From NCBI GenBank assembly GCA_963662155.1, contig OY759265.1:40821405-40885404 (forward strand): a stretch of DNA of 64,000 bases. Direction: 5' to 3'. The DNA is from Lamellibrachia columna (Eukaryota > Annelida > Polychaeta > Sabellida > Siboglinidae). This document shows positions 48,283-62,060 of this stretch, piece by piece. The notes beneath the pieces are model-generated. The model was not told the origin of the DNA, did no database searches, and saw only the letters and a program-made list of their open reading frames with translations. The stretch's first letter is position 1; every line of letters begins with the position of its first letter. Made by a program: the position numbers and the translations under genes.

Positions 48283-51200
48283 TTATGTACATACTGATCA
48301 CAAACCTTAGGGGCAGTTCTGCACACACACAATTGGGTAAAAGTGGCGGGGGAACATTTCATTTCCTCATCTTGCCAATTGAGTATAATGAGGGTGACCT
48401 CAAAGGGCTTTTTCAACTCAACAATAGGATATGTTCAAGGATGACGTTGCAACATTATATGTTTTACATTGTCTCCACGTGCTTGTAACATTCTGTTCCT
48501 TGCAATTAAAGCACGTGGGTGATCTTTTGATTGTTGAATATTTCCGATCTTCTTCTTTCGCAGGGATACAGCAACATCACGGTTAAAGTTGTATAGTTAG
48601 TAGGTCGGTCCACTCGATTGCATTACGAGAAGATGTGTCGATCTCGGAGACTCCCTCATTAAATGCAAACATGCGGCAGTGGTTGCCAATGTTGTCAATT
48701 GCTTGTTGGTCATGGCTGCATTCGCATCTTGCAATGTCTGCTATTTGTTCATCAGACGTCCGTATCGTCCATGCAGAGTTCCTATGCGGTTGGTGGTGGT
48801 CCACTGGAGTCGAGGAAGGTCAAACCCGGAAAGTCCGGTAGTAGGGTCTGGAACAAGAAAGTCATAAGATTCTTCTTTCTGATGTCTAGTAATCCCCACT
48901 GTAAAAATACACAATCAGATTGACTACATAATCACTCCAAGACATACCATCTCATTTTGTGCGTTTGCCTCTCATGCTAACACGCCCCACCCGCCACATT
49001 TTTATACAGGCAAAGCGGTGATGTACATTATGCTGTCAAACATCGCTACGCGGGTATTATGACCGTCCTCATTGACCGACGGATCGAGCCTGCGGCTATG
49101 TGTCCTACCTTTGATACAAATGTATGTCACGGACGTCGGCACGACGTTGTACACCGTCGCCGCAACGTAGGCCTATTCACCGATAACTAGCGGATGTGAC
49201 GTACATTTGAGACCCAATTTTTGACTCAAGCCATTTACCCGCAGTGGCAATTTCGTGTTTATACTGAACAACCATAGGGGTAAGACCACAGTTGACCTTC
49301 CTGTTTATTGTTTCACACGAATGTAGGGCGTATTAAATTGCGATATGTGAATTTAAAGAATTCATGTGATGTGACATAAGTGCAATTAAGCAGGCATATT
49401 CACAGGTTTGTTTGTAGAAGCTATTGGCTGTGAAATGGTGCATTTTTGTGAGAGTTTAAAAGGCGGAGGGATTTATGGGAATTTTTCTGCTAGGGGCCAC
49501 GTGGGCGCATGAATACAAGGCTATTTTTGTCAAAATTGATGGGCATCGCACGTCGGGGCGTTTTAAAAGAGCTGGAGGTATGTGATTTTGCTAAATCTTG
49601 GTCAGCATGTCAAAGAGATGATGGCAGTTGCTGTGAAAAAGTTTCAGAATTTTTAGTGGTCACGTTTTCTTATAATCTAACAAAACGTTAACATGGCCAC
49701 CAATGCAATTTTCAACTGTGGTCTGACTCCCATAGTAAGGTGCGAAATAGTATAGTGTGGGGCAGAGCAAAGCAAAAACCTCTTTGATCAAGCGTCCTCT
49801 TAATGTTGGCTACGTATATACTTCGTGCGTACATATTCTTTGTTATATTATTTTATATAATTATAATGATTTCATATCTCTAAAATACATTTACTATTGT
49901 AACGTATGTATAATATCTTTAATAATTTCATGTATGTATATGTCGTTGTAATGTGTACATGTATCCACCTGTGTAATATGTTTCTATTCTTTGTAAACAC
50001 CCATTAATCTATTTTTTAGAGAGATGTGGTGTACAAATAAATTTGACGTGATTTTATTAGAGGCAAACACTATTTGGCCCACTTATTTTCATCCCAGTCA
50101 CGTTAGTCACATATACACTACTCTTTTCTAAATAGCAATAAAATACAATAACCTTAATTTTTAAATAATAAAATACCATAATCTTATTAAATAAATGAAA
50201 CACCATAACCTCAGTAACATCACAACAAACACACAAATGATTTGTAGTGGTAGCCGCGTACACATTTCGTCTATTTCGTCATTTATAGGCCAAAGCGCAC
50301 TGCCCCCACCACTGCATATAAATTAGTATATGGTTTGTTATTTTTATAACCATGGCTTATATCTTTTCTATTTGTTGTTCTGGAAGCTTGAACCTATTGC
50401 CCTGCATATATCTATTTTACCCTATTTAGTTTTATGTCATGTTCAAACCAACATGATAAAACAATTACAAAAGACCAACGCATGACCAGAGCTTGTGTTT
50501 ATTAGTCAATCGACACAAGTGATGGTTCATTCCACAAATAGTCATGAAAATGCCGTATCTGATCAAATATATTGGAAATATTAGTTTATGCAACAACCAC
50601 TCCCAGTGTGATTTATAGTATGTGTGCAGTTTTCCCCAAACATGGGTTGCGCCTTACTCCACAATGGCATCATAAAAGTTGTACCTTTTGAGGCAAATGG
50701 GGTGCGCTTTGCCACATACTACCCTAACTGGACTATAATCGTTTAAACATGTTGAGCTAATCTAGCTACGACAAAAAAATCATATAATAACATGAACTGT
50801 GTTTTTGTTGTATCGTTGGCGTAGCTGCAAACATCCATATAGTGGATTAAACAAATTCCACTCACAACTGACGCAGCAACTGTTCTACAGAAAACGTTCT
50901 GGTGGCATTAGTCAAAGTATCAGTGTAGTTCAGTTATAAACCACCCCATGTCGCCGCTTGGTTAAATTACCACACCACGCATGCGCTGGGTTTAGCAATG
51001 TCTGCCGATAACAAGGAGAGGACAGAATCTTATTTATTATCAGCAAACTCCACATTATCAGTACGTAGTGTCGGAATACTATTTTCGGTCCCACGAAAAG
51101 CGAAGGACGCTTTTTAGAAGTTATAATTGAAGTGGAAATATGACGATCTACTCTCATGTGCGTTGATTATTCCGCCTGTCAGTGTCCGTATATTGTCAAC

Positions 51201-52004
51201 GATGGAAGAATCTCGAGTGCAGAGCCAGAAAATGGCGGCTTCCAGACTCGATGAGTCAGGTGGGGAAATACGTTTCAACACTATATTTGTACAAGCAAAT
51301 AACAACATATATTCGAAGCCAATATTCTGTCACTCGAGCACGCCACACGTCCGTGTAAAAGGTCGTTTAAGCTCGACATTGTAGTGCAAACACTGGCACT
51401 GCTAACGTACGTAGTAGGCGTAGTCTAGTAAGAGACTAGGTCTAGGACGTTGGCTTAGCCTTACCTTGGCATGGACTTGGCCTGCCATGTGAACGATCAT
51501 ATGACATACCGGAACGCACACATCCTCCTAGTATTGTCACTACAATATCGTAAATCTACGCAATTGCAAGTTCTCCCTAGATTAAATTATGATGAAGCTG
51601 TCAGCCGTACCATATTCCATGATGTTTTAGTAATTCGTTGTCCGGATGCACTTTCTTCTATTTAAAAAGCAAACATATTTATGGCCATCTATTGCAGAAT
51701 GTCTACACTATTTTAAACTTGTTATATACAAAGACTAACAAACAACACATAATATACACATGCTCAATTTAATATTATTACAGATCTTTCTTTAGCAGGT
51801 TTTCTCCAATGACTGATGCTGAGCACGGGGTATCCTTGGGATTATATACCAAATTGTTCTTCCTGTTAACAGTCTAGATATTACAGTAGCAAGAATCATC
51901 TGCGTTTGTGATCTCAGGCTTATCTCTCATGAAATCTTGTTAAAAAAGGTCAATGTGCATTAGGCACTTGAAAAGTTAATAAAATTTCAATTTACTCAGA
52001 AATT
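48283..52004. other. Unassigned, partly CpG-rich
   Basis: No known gene. Region 48560-48870 and 49010-49200 are richer in GC and CpG than the surroundings. A 73-codon minus-strand frame (48583-48804) has a balanced composition (for example DIARCECSHDQQAIDNIGNH), but no family is recognised and it competes with overlapping frames on the other strand. Around 51160-51260 a GC-richer patch with AAAATGGCGGCTTCC could be a promoter or start region. ATCTTGTTAAAAAA at 51937 resembles the LINE 3' end, but the body is not there. Confidence 0.3.
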
Positions 52005-52105
52005 CTGTAATTAAATTAAATTAACCTTACGCATTTCTCGGGTCAATTAAATTCACCTCCCAAATTCTTCAATTAAATTAATTTTAATTCAATTAACAAT
52101 TACAT
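52005..52105. repeat. AATTAA-rich low-complexity block 3
   Basis: TTAAATTAAATTAACCTTAC and TTCAATTAAATTAATTTTAA words, as in the other three blocks. Confidence 0.75.
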
Positions 52106-53349
52106 CATGTGTTGGTAGAAATGTTTACCAATTTAAAACAGTTCTAAAATCACAAGACTTGTAACAGAAATGTGTTTTGTAACTTAGTTGGAAAGAGATT
52201 TGCTCATACAATATTATTGTACACAATTATTTACATACCAAGACATTTCTTCATGGGGCATTTGATCACATTTTAGAAGTTGTAGATACTTGTTAAACAG
52301 TTTATTATATTATTATTTTCTGGAAGCATTGAAAAGTTGTGGCTGAAGATTTGCAGGTGTGGGTTTTCCTCCTGTATTCAATCACCAAATTAACAAAACA
52401 AGGCAACTACATGTACATAATTTCTATGACCATGTTGCATAGCTGCCAGCTCTTCCGTTTTTCCAATATTTTTTCTGTTTTTTAAGTCTGAGTACGGAAA
52501 TCTGTATATACCGATCATTTTCTGTTTTCTGAATAATTTAAATAATTTTTATTCGGTAGTTTTTTTTCCGATCCATATTCTATAATGCAGATATACCCTT
52601 GAGTGCTTGGGTGGGTGTCCACTTCCTGTTTCTTTGTTGAGCGCTCAAAGTGTGAGATCAGTAGACAGTACTGCACTGCCGATCATACACGTGGCGGAAA
52701 ATGTCAGTACAAGACATAATTTGCGTTCGTGCAAACATCATGGCTGGGTGACAGCTATGCATTTTGCATGGTCTGTCAATGTGATATCAACATTTCCCAT
52801 GGAGGACAGGACAACATAGCGCAGTATGCGAAATCTTCAAAACATGCGCAGAATTCAAAAGCTTAGGAATCGTTCAGGCTGCATCTCAGCGCATTTTTCC
52901 TGTAGTGCATGCGGAACTGCCCGTTTTCCAAAAGCAGCGATATCTAGGGGAAATGTATGTGACCTGTTTTAGTGTAGCAAAAAAATGCCGAGATGCCATC
53001 ACACAAATTTGCTATACTGAATGTGGATTGTGGTGTCCAGTACCACTTCCAGTTGCGCATGCGCAATGTGGCCACTGTATGATTTCTGAGGTGGTGCTAG
53101 CAGCACCCCTGGCAACTAACGAATTAACTAATTTTCTTAAAATGGTCCCACCTCCCGAACCTACCAAATATTCTGTTTTTGAGTTTCTAAAGGTTGGCAG
53201 CTATGCAAATTGTTATTTATGCAATGTTTTATGCTAAATCATTAGGTTTCCGCACTAGCACTTAAATATGTATACATTATTTTTTATGCATCACTAGAAC
53301 TGGCATGTTTTTATTTAAGTTGGCACTGTAAAAAGATCTCAAACTGAAG
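52106..53349. other. Unassigned stretch
   Basis: Two plus-strand frames (52607-52819, 70 codons; 52905-53237, 110 codons with several Cys) show no known domain. I do not call them genes. Confidence 0.3.
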
Positions 53350-53690
53350 CTATATTAAGATATTGAATGGGTATAAAAATATTGATAGAAATATTTTTTT
53401 CTCACTCAAGAAAAATAATAGAACTAGAGGACATGAGGTGACATTAGTAAAGGATCAGTGTAGATTGGATATCAGGAAGTACTCATTTTCACAGAGGACA
53501 ATCAATGAATGGAACAAATTATCTACGGATTGTGTAACTGCTAGCATATGTTCTAAAACAAGGTTGACACATATCTCAGGAAGGCGGATTACACATAGAT
53601 TAAAATTGTTGTACTCTCGATAGGCCAATGGCTTGTTTGCCCACTTGCCATCTGGGCCTGCCTTGAATGTTAAATTCATAGGTGCCTGAA
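53350..53690 (+). pseudogene. CR1-like LINE 3' fragment, older copy
   Basis: The frame encodes INGYKNIDRNIFFSLKKNNR, TLVKDQCRLDIRKYSFSQR and TINEWNKLSTDCVTAS, homologous to the copies at 32430 and 42153 but more diverged and frameshifted near 53555. The tail CTCTCGATAGGCCAATGGCT then CCACTTGCCATCTGG matches the family 3' region; the AATCTTGTT terminal repeat is not recognisable. Confidence 0.82.
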
Positions 53691-53864
53691 TGATCAGCCC
53701 ACCCCAGTTAGTACAGTGTCTATGTGCTCTGTGATGTTCTCCCTCTCATTCACACATGCCTGAACCTGATCTCTCTCAGGCTAGTGACTGGAATACTGAC
53801 TGCAGGCCTTCTGGAAAGACCAGGAAAAGTCTTGAACTATCCAGTAATATAAACTGTTAAATGA
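53691..53864. other. Unassigned short stretch
   Basis: Nothing recognised. Confidence 0.3.
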
Positions 53865-53960
53865 GCACTTAATTGAGAGTTAATTGGGAATTTGTCAATT
53901 AAATTAACTTAATTGAGTTAATTCAATTAGCAAATTAACAATTAAAATTAACCCATGCTT
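53865..53960. repeat. AATTAA-rich low-complexity block 4
   Basis: It contains TCAATTAAATTAACTTAATT and ends AATTAACCCATGCTTGATG, parallel to the end of block 2 (AATTAACCCATGCCCGATA). Confidence 0.8.
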
Positions 53961-53974
53961 GATGTGCATGGAGG

Positions 53975-54110
53975 AGCTACTTCAGCAGACATACGGTAGT
54001 GAATCGGTGGAACACCTCACAGAGTATGTGGTTTCAGCACCAACGATAAACACATTCAAAGCAAGACTAGTTAGACAAATTCTGGATGCACATACAGTTT
54101 TGAAAAAATT
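53975..54110 (+). pseudogene. Possible second-family LINE C-terminal remnant
   Basis: The plus frame reads TEYVVSAPTINTFKARLVRQ, like the ending VV-APS-N-FK-RLD- of many LINE ORF2 proteins. It starts right after AATTAA block 4. Short and weak. Confidence 0.35.
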
Positions 54111-54983
<873 letters not shown>

Positions 54984-56491
54984 GTGCTGACATTTATTCA
55001 TGGTTTATGCAGTTTGTTGATTGGTTGAACATTTAGTGAGTTGGCAGTTGACATACAAAGACAAGATAACCAATGTTATATATTTCCATGTGTAGTCATA
55101 CTCAATATCACTGAAGATATATGCTGTTATTGAGTCATGACAGTGTATACACAATTATTTACAAAAACAAACATTATATAAACCTAATTGTTGTATGAAG
55201 GTTAAGTTATTAAACCCATTGTTTTGTTTTTAATAAGGAGTTGAGAATGCATATTTATTATTTTGATGAGCACTATAGAAAATGGGGAGCAGTAACTGCT
55301 GTCAGCTGTGTACATGTTTCTGGTCATGTTTTTGAGTGGTGATGCTGTTTCAAATGTTATTTGTGGAATGTACTCTGGCAAAGTGGTGTGAATTTTTACC
55401 TCTAACCTTAATGCGGCAAGCAGTCTAGAACATGTTTCAAAGGCACACACTGCACAGCAATATGTCTGTAAAGGTGGAACTAGGCAAACGTATATCAGTT
55501 CCATCGTAATCATCATTATGTGTCCCTGTCAGTCATGGCTGGTGATTTTTTAAAGGAATATTGTACATAGAGTGATTGCAGTTAATAAAAGGAATGACTG
55601 AAAGGATATACACAATGTAGCATATAAAATGCATGCTCTAGTAGTTATAAAGAAGCACCACATTTAATCAGTTTCAGGATAAAATGTTTTATTTTCATAC
55701 AAGGAAGTTTCTTTGATGGCAAAAAAGTTAGACTCACATATACATATCAATAAGAACCCTGAGTATGTAGCATCTTCTGTGCAAGCATAATATATAGTAC
55801 AGCATAATATATAGTACAATTATTAACAAATGCATTTTTTTCCATGCATAATATGATATGGTAATTATGGAGTGTAGAAACATAATTTTTTATTTAGAAA
55901 AAGTTCATATAATCTGCTTTCTTAGTAATGTTTTGTCAAACCGTGTGCATAACTGGGACACACAAGAATCAAATCTATCATTGTTCCATACATTAGATAG
56001 GCATGCTGCCCATGTCGTTTGTTGTTATTGTTGTGGCACCTGGTACATTGATTTGCAACAGATATGTGTGGCATGTCTCTGTAAAGAAAGATATATCCAA
56101 TATACAGGCCTGTGTTACACTGAATAGTTTTTACATGTTAAACACCACAAAGTATGTCTAGTGTGACATGAACCAACTTGAATTTGCCTACATTATGTAA
56201 GCAGCACAGCACTTGCACCTTTTTGTAAATGGACATTTTTGATTTAAATCGTTGACTCTACTTGACTGATTAAACAAACCTTGTATCCACCTGGTCTACC
56301 ATACTCAGCTGTCAACAAAATGAAAAAAATTGTAGCAGAATATTGCATAAGAGCAACTTTAACAAAAGAGTATTTTGTGTAAGAAAAAAAAGCATACCGT
56401 TAAAGCAAGGAATGAAGCCATATTTCCTTGATGACCTAATTTTTAGTTCCAACCCCATTGTATTGGCTGTCTTGACTCATAGATTTACATC
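54984..56491. other. Non-coding stretch
   Basis: No gene recognised. A short duplication (CATAATATATAGTACA) occurs at about 55786 and 55804. Bases 56492-56497 (CTACTG) are the left target duplication of the next element. Confidence 0.35.
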
Positions 56492-56497
56492 CTACTG

Positions 56498-57952
56498 CAG
56501 GGGTGAGATTTAGCAAGTCATGGAAGGTAGCCAGTCGGGCTACTAACCTTGCAAAGTGAAGTAGCCCGACAGCTTCTTAGGTAGCCCACTTGCTAATCAA
56601 TACTTTGATGATAGAAAGTAAATACTTTGAAGATAGAATGTATGAATGACATCCACAACATTAAAAACAAACTGTTTTGAAACATTGATTTTCAAGGCAG
56701 TATCAATACAATGTGATACATAATACTGAATAAAATACAGTATACAATTATACACAGGCTGTTTTTCTTTCATATCATGGTACACCAACAGTTTACGTGA
56801 AAAGTCTCCAAGCGTCACAGGACATCAGGTCCTGTGAACTGAACGGTTTTGCTGATTTTTTTACAGGACCTGATTTTACCCTAGCCTAGAGAAACTTTAA
56901 CCAGGTTCTCGATTAATTCACTAGAAGCGCTCCGCGCACCATGGAGATAATTATATCTAACTATAATCGAGATAGCGTATGTTTTTCTGTATGTCTGTTT
57001 ATATGTGGTTATGTTCACGTTTTCCTCCTAGACGTCTTGCACCTCCGGCACCAAACTTTCAGGGATTAATCTATGACCCCCCCGAATGAAACGTAACGCC
57101 TTTATTTTTTCGAAATACCCCGTATATCAAGGGTTCTTAGTGGTTTTTATGGTAAATCAAATGTTCGCTGCATAAAACGTTAACTTCCAACAATTGCAGA
57201 AACCACGTGCGCCGCGGCGAATACTTCGGTACATAAACCGTTTGAGAGTACTTTATAACGCCATATGGGCGGTTTATATTATTATAGTAGAAAGCACGCA
57301 ACCTCGGGCCAATACACAATAAAAGACAGTAGAAAGCAGATATTCTACTATTCTACAACCAACACAAGTATCCATGGGCCATGCCATGCCCATGGGTCTA
57401 AATTCACGCGACCTACATTTTGAACATGCAGTGAGTATTGCATCACGTGTGTGACGCGGTTGTTTCTGGTAATACGTTCAAGTGTATTGATGGCATATTG
57501 GCCTGAGGCATTTGGTAAACATTACTATAATGACTGTCATGTATAAACTACCACGTTATCCCGGGGACGGGCATTTTTGCTAGTATATATATAAAAGTGG
57601 CGCCGCGCAGCACCAAGACTATTAACATGACCGGTTATTATTTCAATGTACAATGACCATTCAGTTACATATTGAGCGTCAATGTGGTTGATTAAAAATA
57701 CAATGAATTCTCCGTATTGGTATCGCTTCGGCTACAGTTTGGCAACATTTCTTGCAATGTCAAACGTGTCACAAACACGATTTATGGCTAACATAAATGT
57801 GATATAGTCAGGACAACACTTCCGAGATGTTTATTAACATTCCATTTATTTTAGCTGGGTCTAAAATATTGCAGCTCTGAAAATATTTCGAGTCGCCCGA
57901 AGCCATTTTTGGGCGCCATTGGCGACCGGGCGACCGCAAAATCTCACCCCTG
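56498..57952. mobile_element. hAT-like DNA element, copy B, with 6-bp target duplication
   Basis: Starts CAGGGGTGAGATTT and ends AAATCTCACCCCTG (perfect 14-bp inverted repeat), flanked by CTACTG at 56492-56497 and 57953-57958. It aligns with copy A nearly end to end; about 45 bases near the 3' end (CGCCCGAAGCC...GCGACCGGGCGACCG) are present here and missing in A, and the A-specific hairpin region is replaced by ATATGGGCGGTTTATATTAT. No transposase frame. Subterminal GTAGCC-GACTGG-like inverted words (TAGCCAGTCGGGCTAC, AAGTAGCCCGACAGC) occur near the 5' end. Confidence 0.82.
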
Positions 57953-57958
57953 CTACTG

Positions 57959-59090
57959 GTGGTAGGCACAATGAAAATATTTACCATTTTTCACTGAGGC
58001 TGAATAAATAAATTAATTAACAAGTTTTATTTTTTAAATATGCTATTACTAATCATTTACTATATCATACAATATGTACTCGTACTCATGTAAATGTACT
58101 CGTACTCAGCTTTTATTAATGTACTCATACTCATGAAAGTGTACTCAGACCCAGGTCTGGTTGGAACAAGAATGTTCTAGCCTCCAGGATGGTCTCTTCA
58201 CTGATTTCCAATGCCCTAGTACAGGTGTACATAAGTTGTAATGCATATACCATTGTATTGTGGTTAAAACATTAAACCGCAGAATAGTTAACTTGGTTGT
58301 AAAATAATGCGACTGTCCATGGCAGTTACTAAAATTTTTATTTCGTTTGTTTATCATAAAACTTCACGTTTCAAGGCTGCACCAGTTGGTCTAATCTTGA
58401 TGCCCTAGATGGAGCACTGCTATGACCCAATGACCCATACACTAGTCTCATAATGGTGTACCCTCCAGCACAAGAGCTACATTTTACTGTTATGCAATTA
58501 ATCAAACAATAAACATAAATACCACTTCAAAGAACATTGTTCATTTATGCATGTTTTTGATGCAGATCTTAAATAATTATAAGTTTATTAACAAAACTTG
58601 GCTCTAGGATATAATAATAATAAGTTATATTTATTTTGTATCAGGAACTGTAAACTGTGCTTGTCTGTGAGTGTGAATGTTAGGTCTTGGACACATTCTA
58701 CAGTATGTGTTGATGCCTGTTCAAACTTGCCAAATATTAGCTGTTTTAGTAACTGCTCTGGTGCTGACAGTGCAATTGTTTTTTGTGCTGGCAACAGACT
58801 AAGGAATCAACAAAGCAATAATAGCAAACAAAACTCAGATCACAAAGTAATTGTTGACTAATTACCTGCAACTACCTTTATGGTCATATCATTTGTAGCG
58901 AGCTACACATTTTCTCTATTAATGAGTAAATCCAGTTGTCTGCTACAATACTGCCTCAACAGATCGAATATTACAAAACAGGGCCAAGTGTTTTATCCAC
59001 ATCATGTTTGTTTTGCTATACAATTCTCATCGATATATATCTTGTCCCATTTGTAATGCCAAATTTCCAATATTGGTTTTTGGGTTTCAG
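57959..59090. other. Non-coding stretch, probably upstream of or within the PIP5K gene
   Basis: TACTCGTACTCATG-like words recur three times at 58075-58145. The 87-codon frame at 58598-58861 has no known domain. The polypyrimidine/acceptor of the first candidate exon ends at 59090. Confidence 0.35.
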
Positions 59091-59116
59091 GTGCAATGCC
59101 AAGAAAACCAACCGAG
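59091..59116 (+). CDS. Candidate mini-exon with start codon, upstream of PIP5K exon
   Basis: A strong acceptor (TTTTTGGGTTTCAG) precedes 26 bases that end in a strong donor (GAG|GTAAGC). An ATG at 59096 opens MPRKPTE and ends in phase 0, so it joins in frame with the next candidate exon at 59158. Whether it belongs to the PIP5K transcript is inference from strand and position. Confidence 0.4.
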
Positions 59117-59157
59117 GTAAGCGCTCACTTTGTATGTCTTGTTTATTACCTCAACAG

Positions 59158-59210
59158 GAGAGGTTGAAGGAGGCAGTTCATTATCAGACCCAACCTGTTG
59201 ATTCGGAAAG
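59158..59210 (+). CDS. Candidate small coding exon, upstream of PIP5K exon
   Basis: Acceptor TTATTACCTCAACAG, donor AAAG|GTAACG. In the frame set by the preceding candidate it encodes ERLKEAVHYQTQPVDSE and ends in phase 2. Direct joining to the exon at 61917 would put that exon in a frame other than the PIP5K one, so either an intermediate exon (length 1 modulo 3) lies between, or these two exons belong to alternative 5' forms. The frame PIP5K needs would meet a TGA here. Confidence 0.4.
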
Positions 59211-61916
59211 GTAACGCATTTATAATCTGGTCACTGTCACTGATGTGGATATTATATAATGCACACACATCTTAATTCTGATCGAAACGCATTATTAAAC
59301 AATTGAATACATAGCGTCAGTGCCATATGTTAGGATTCATATGTTCATCATCAAATGTATTGATTTTGTTCTCTGAATATTGTAAGGTGTAAAGATTATA
59401 ATTGTCAAGACTACACAAAATTATGATCTAAATGCAGACAGACAGTTCTAAGTTCTTTTAATAATGTAATGTTGAGGACTGTTCAATGAAGACAATCATG
59501 CATGAACAAATGGCTACAATTTGGGTGGACAGTGAAGTTATTCTGCATCTCTTGTACTAGGTAGATTCTGGTTGAATATTACCTGTAAAATGTTTATGTA
59601 TGTGACTGTATAAGTTTTTTAACCTTAAAGGCCAAATTAAATTAGAAACAAGGAACACACCAGAAAAGTGTAAAAAAAAAACAATTGGATAAGCTGACAT
59701 CTTGTTTTCATCTTGCAAAATAGTATAACTAATATTGCAAAATGTGATTTCCATTGAAATGCACTATGAAATCGAATAACCCATGGATTGTAGCCCCGAA
59801 TGTTTCAGTGTGGCAGTGTTTTTGTCAGTTAATTTAAGCTCAGGCTTGATGAAATGTTGTGTGCACCGTTTACTGTAAACATGCACACACAAAGGGCAGC
59901 ATATCTTCAGTGATTGGATTGATTTAATGGGTGTCTTGCTGCTGAGTGTAATTGGACATTTTACTGGTGACAGTGTATTGACTGGGATGGCAATGGAGCA
60001 CTGCTTTATACACTGAGACTTGGGCAACAATATACTGCAGGCCTGCCAAATATTCAGTTGTGTAGTGTGTACCATCCACGATTGAGAATATTGTATACAT
60101 CATCCAGCGATATAACTGTGTGTGTATCTGCTGGACTGTGCACGGGCTTGCGTGGGTGTGTACGTGGATGTATGTGTGTTCGTGTGTGTGCATTTTTTTA
60201 ACATTCTGCTCATGGGCAGTGCGGAATGTCATAAGGGCTAGGTTTACCTTGAAAGTAATACAATTTTTATTATGAGCATTGCTACAGAGTAACACTAACA
60301 GTTCAAAGACATAAAAGATCACAAATTAATGTGGTGAAGAGATTTGGTCAATAAGTTTGGAAAATTAAATATAATGTTTTTCAGTTTTGTTGCTCATTTA
60401 TGAGTCATAACTTGTTTAAAACATTTACCTCGAAACATGGTTAACATAGGAGAGGTTTATTTTTCCTTTTCTAGAGTTAGTGAGTCAACAATTGTTTCCA
60501 TTTCCATGCATTGGATCTTTTTTATAGACACCAGGTTTTAATGTCTCTTCCAAAAGACACAGGCAAAGTTGCCCAAGCTTAGAATCAGTAGAAGGTGGAC
60601 ACGAACCATCCTCTCGATTGAGGATTGCTCCCCATTGAATAAATGCAAACAGAGTATGATTTCATATGTTCTGTTTGCCTATATGAATGACCTTGAAAAA
60701 CACTGCATGGTGTGTGTGCAGTGTTGTGTATGCATGCGTCCACAGTTGGGAGACAACATGAAGGATCCCACTACTCCTGCAGTGGGATCACAGCAGCTGT
60801 CAGACGTTGCACAATGATCAATGTGTTGTAATAGCATTTTTGCACAAAGTTCTGGGACAAGTCTGCAGAGGGAAATATCAGGAGGCTTCAAATGGCAAGG
60901 ATATCAGATGACATAAACGAACCCTGTTGAAAGAATTTGGCTGCTTTGTCTTTCAGAAGTCCAAGTCCTTTTTATTGGTACCACGGGTCAGGAAATATGT
61001 TGTCTCTTACGGTCATGGCAGGTTCGTCACGGTATTATCTGTATTATAGATTCAGTATCCATCAAGCTGTTTTTAAGTTAAAGTGGCTGGATTTTTTTTT
61101 TTAATTGTCCAAATGACTAGACAGCTGTCAAATCCGACTCAGTTAATGCTAACCTATTAGGGTAATGAATGCATTAATTTATTATCACTGCTTGTATTTA
61201 AGCCGTGATCTGTGTGAAATAAAAATCAATATCGTAAAAGCAGAAGTAATGTAAAATATTAAAAGAAATGGATACCCAGTTCCACATCTAAAACACTTCC
61301 AGAAACTTTAACGTTAAACCCCATGTGCCTCCTTCGAGACCACTCTTATGATCTTCAGTGATGTTTATATTTGTTCTTCTGTGGCCTGATTAGTTTTCAT
61401 GTACTGATGTCAACATGACTGACATGGTGACTGTCATGAATAATGCATCATATTTGCTAAGCTTCTTTACTTGTCAGCTAACTAATGGTGACCTGACAGA
61501 TTGGGGCTCGTTGTTTGCTCAAAGGGTGTGCCACTAAGTCACTCAGCAAGTAAGGAAGGAAGTCAGAGGAAACCGGACACTTTGATTCCTGTTCCTGTGA
61601 TATTAACAGGATAATTCCATCGGTCCTCTTTGATACTGATTGGTGCTAATTGGATTTTTGATGTTACTTTTCTGGACTTTGAAGCGAGTATGTTTTCTAA
61701 CGTCTACCCACTTACCAGGTTGTTGAATTAACATAACAGATGTATATGTATAAATGCATTGTATATATGTGAGTGGACATGAACCCATGGGCAAGTCTGT
61801 ACACCTCCGAGCAATGCAGATGTAGAAATTGTATTAACCACATGTGCATGCGGCCGTGGCAGGTGGTGCTGCAAAGTGTTCTTTCGTCAATCACATTATT
61901 GCTGTCTTCATTTCAG
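59211..61916. other. Probable intron of the PIP5K gene
   Basis: No further exon could be supported. The plus frame at 60569-60817 has no family resemblance. GT-rich sequence lies at 60110-60195. If the small exons are real, one linking exon should be here. Confidence 0.4.
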
Positions 61917-62060
61917 ACGAATTCAGCTGGGAATGACTTCAGCTTTGCACCTCAGCGCTCTGTCTCGTCGACTGCTCCAACAACGACACGCAAACATGAG
62001 CGAGAGCGGAAACTGGGTCATCGGCGTGTCGACCACGCCGGACAAGTCACATATAAGAAG
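61917..62060 (+). CDS. PIP5K1: Type I phosphatidylinositol-4-phosphate 5-kinase, N-terminal exon
   Basis: The exon is bounded by GCTGTCTTCATTTCAG and by AAGAAG|GTGGGC, and is 144 bases (48 codons) in phase 0-0. It begins TNSAGNDFSFAPQRS, a Ser/Thr-rich low-complexity N-terminus, and ends ERERKLGHRRVDHAGQVTYKK. The motif KKLGHR-VD-SGETTYKK marks the start of the conserved core of type I PIP kinases, just before the ALKGAIQLGI segment, and is not seen in type II kinases in this form. The enzyme phosphorylates PI4P at position 5 to make PI(4,5)P2 at the plasma membrane, supporting endocytosis, actin assembly and phospholipase C signalling. The following exons with the catalytic core must lie beyond 64000, so the intron exceeds 1.9 kb. 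A second open frame through the exon is not homologous to anything I know. Confidence 0.85.

Noticed and set aside
52905..53237. 110-codon Cys-rich plus frame as a secreted protein
   Set aside because: No signal peptide, no domain pattern, and no clear splice edges.
59158..59210. Assignment as centromere protein S (because of LKEAVHY)
   Set aside because: Only a seven-residue likeness to the LKAAVHY segment; the following residues diverge completely.
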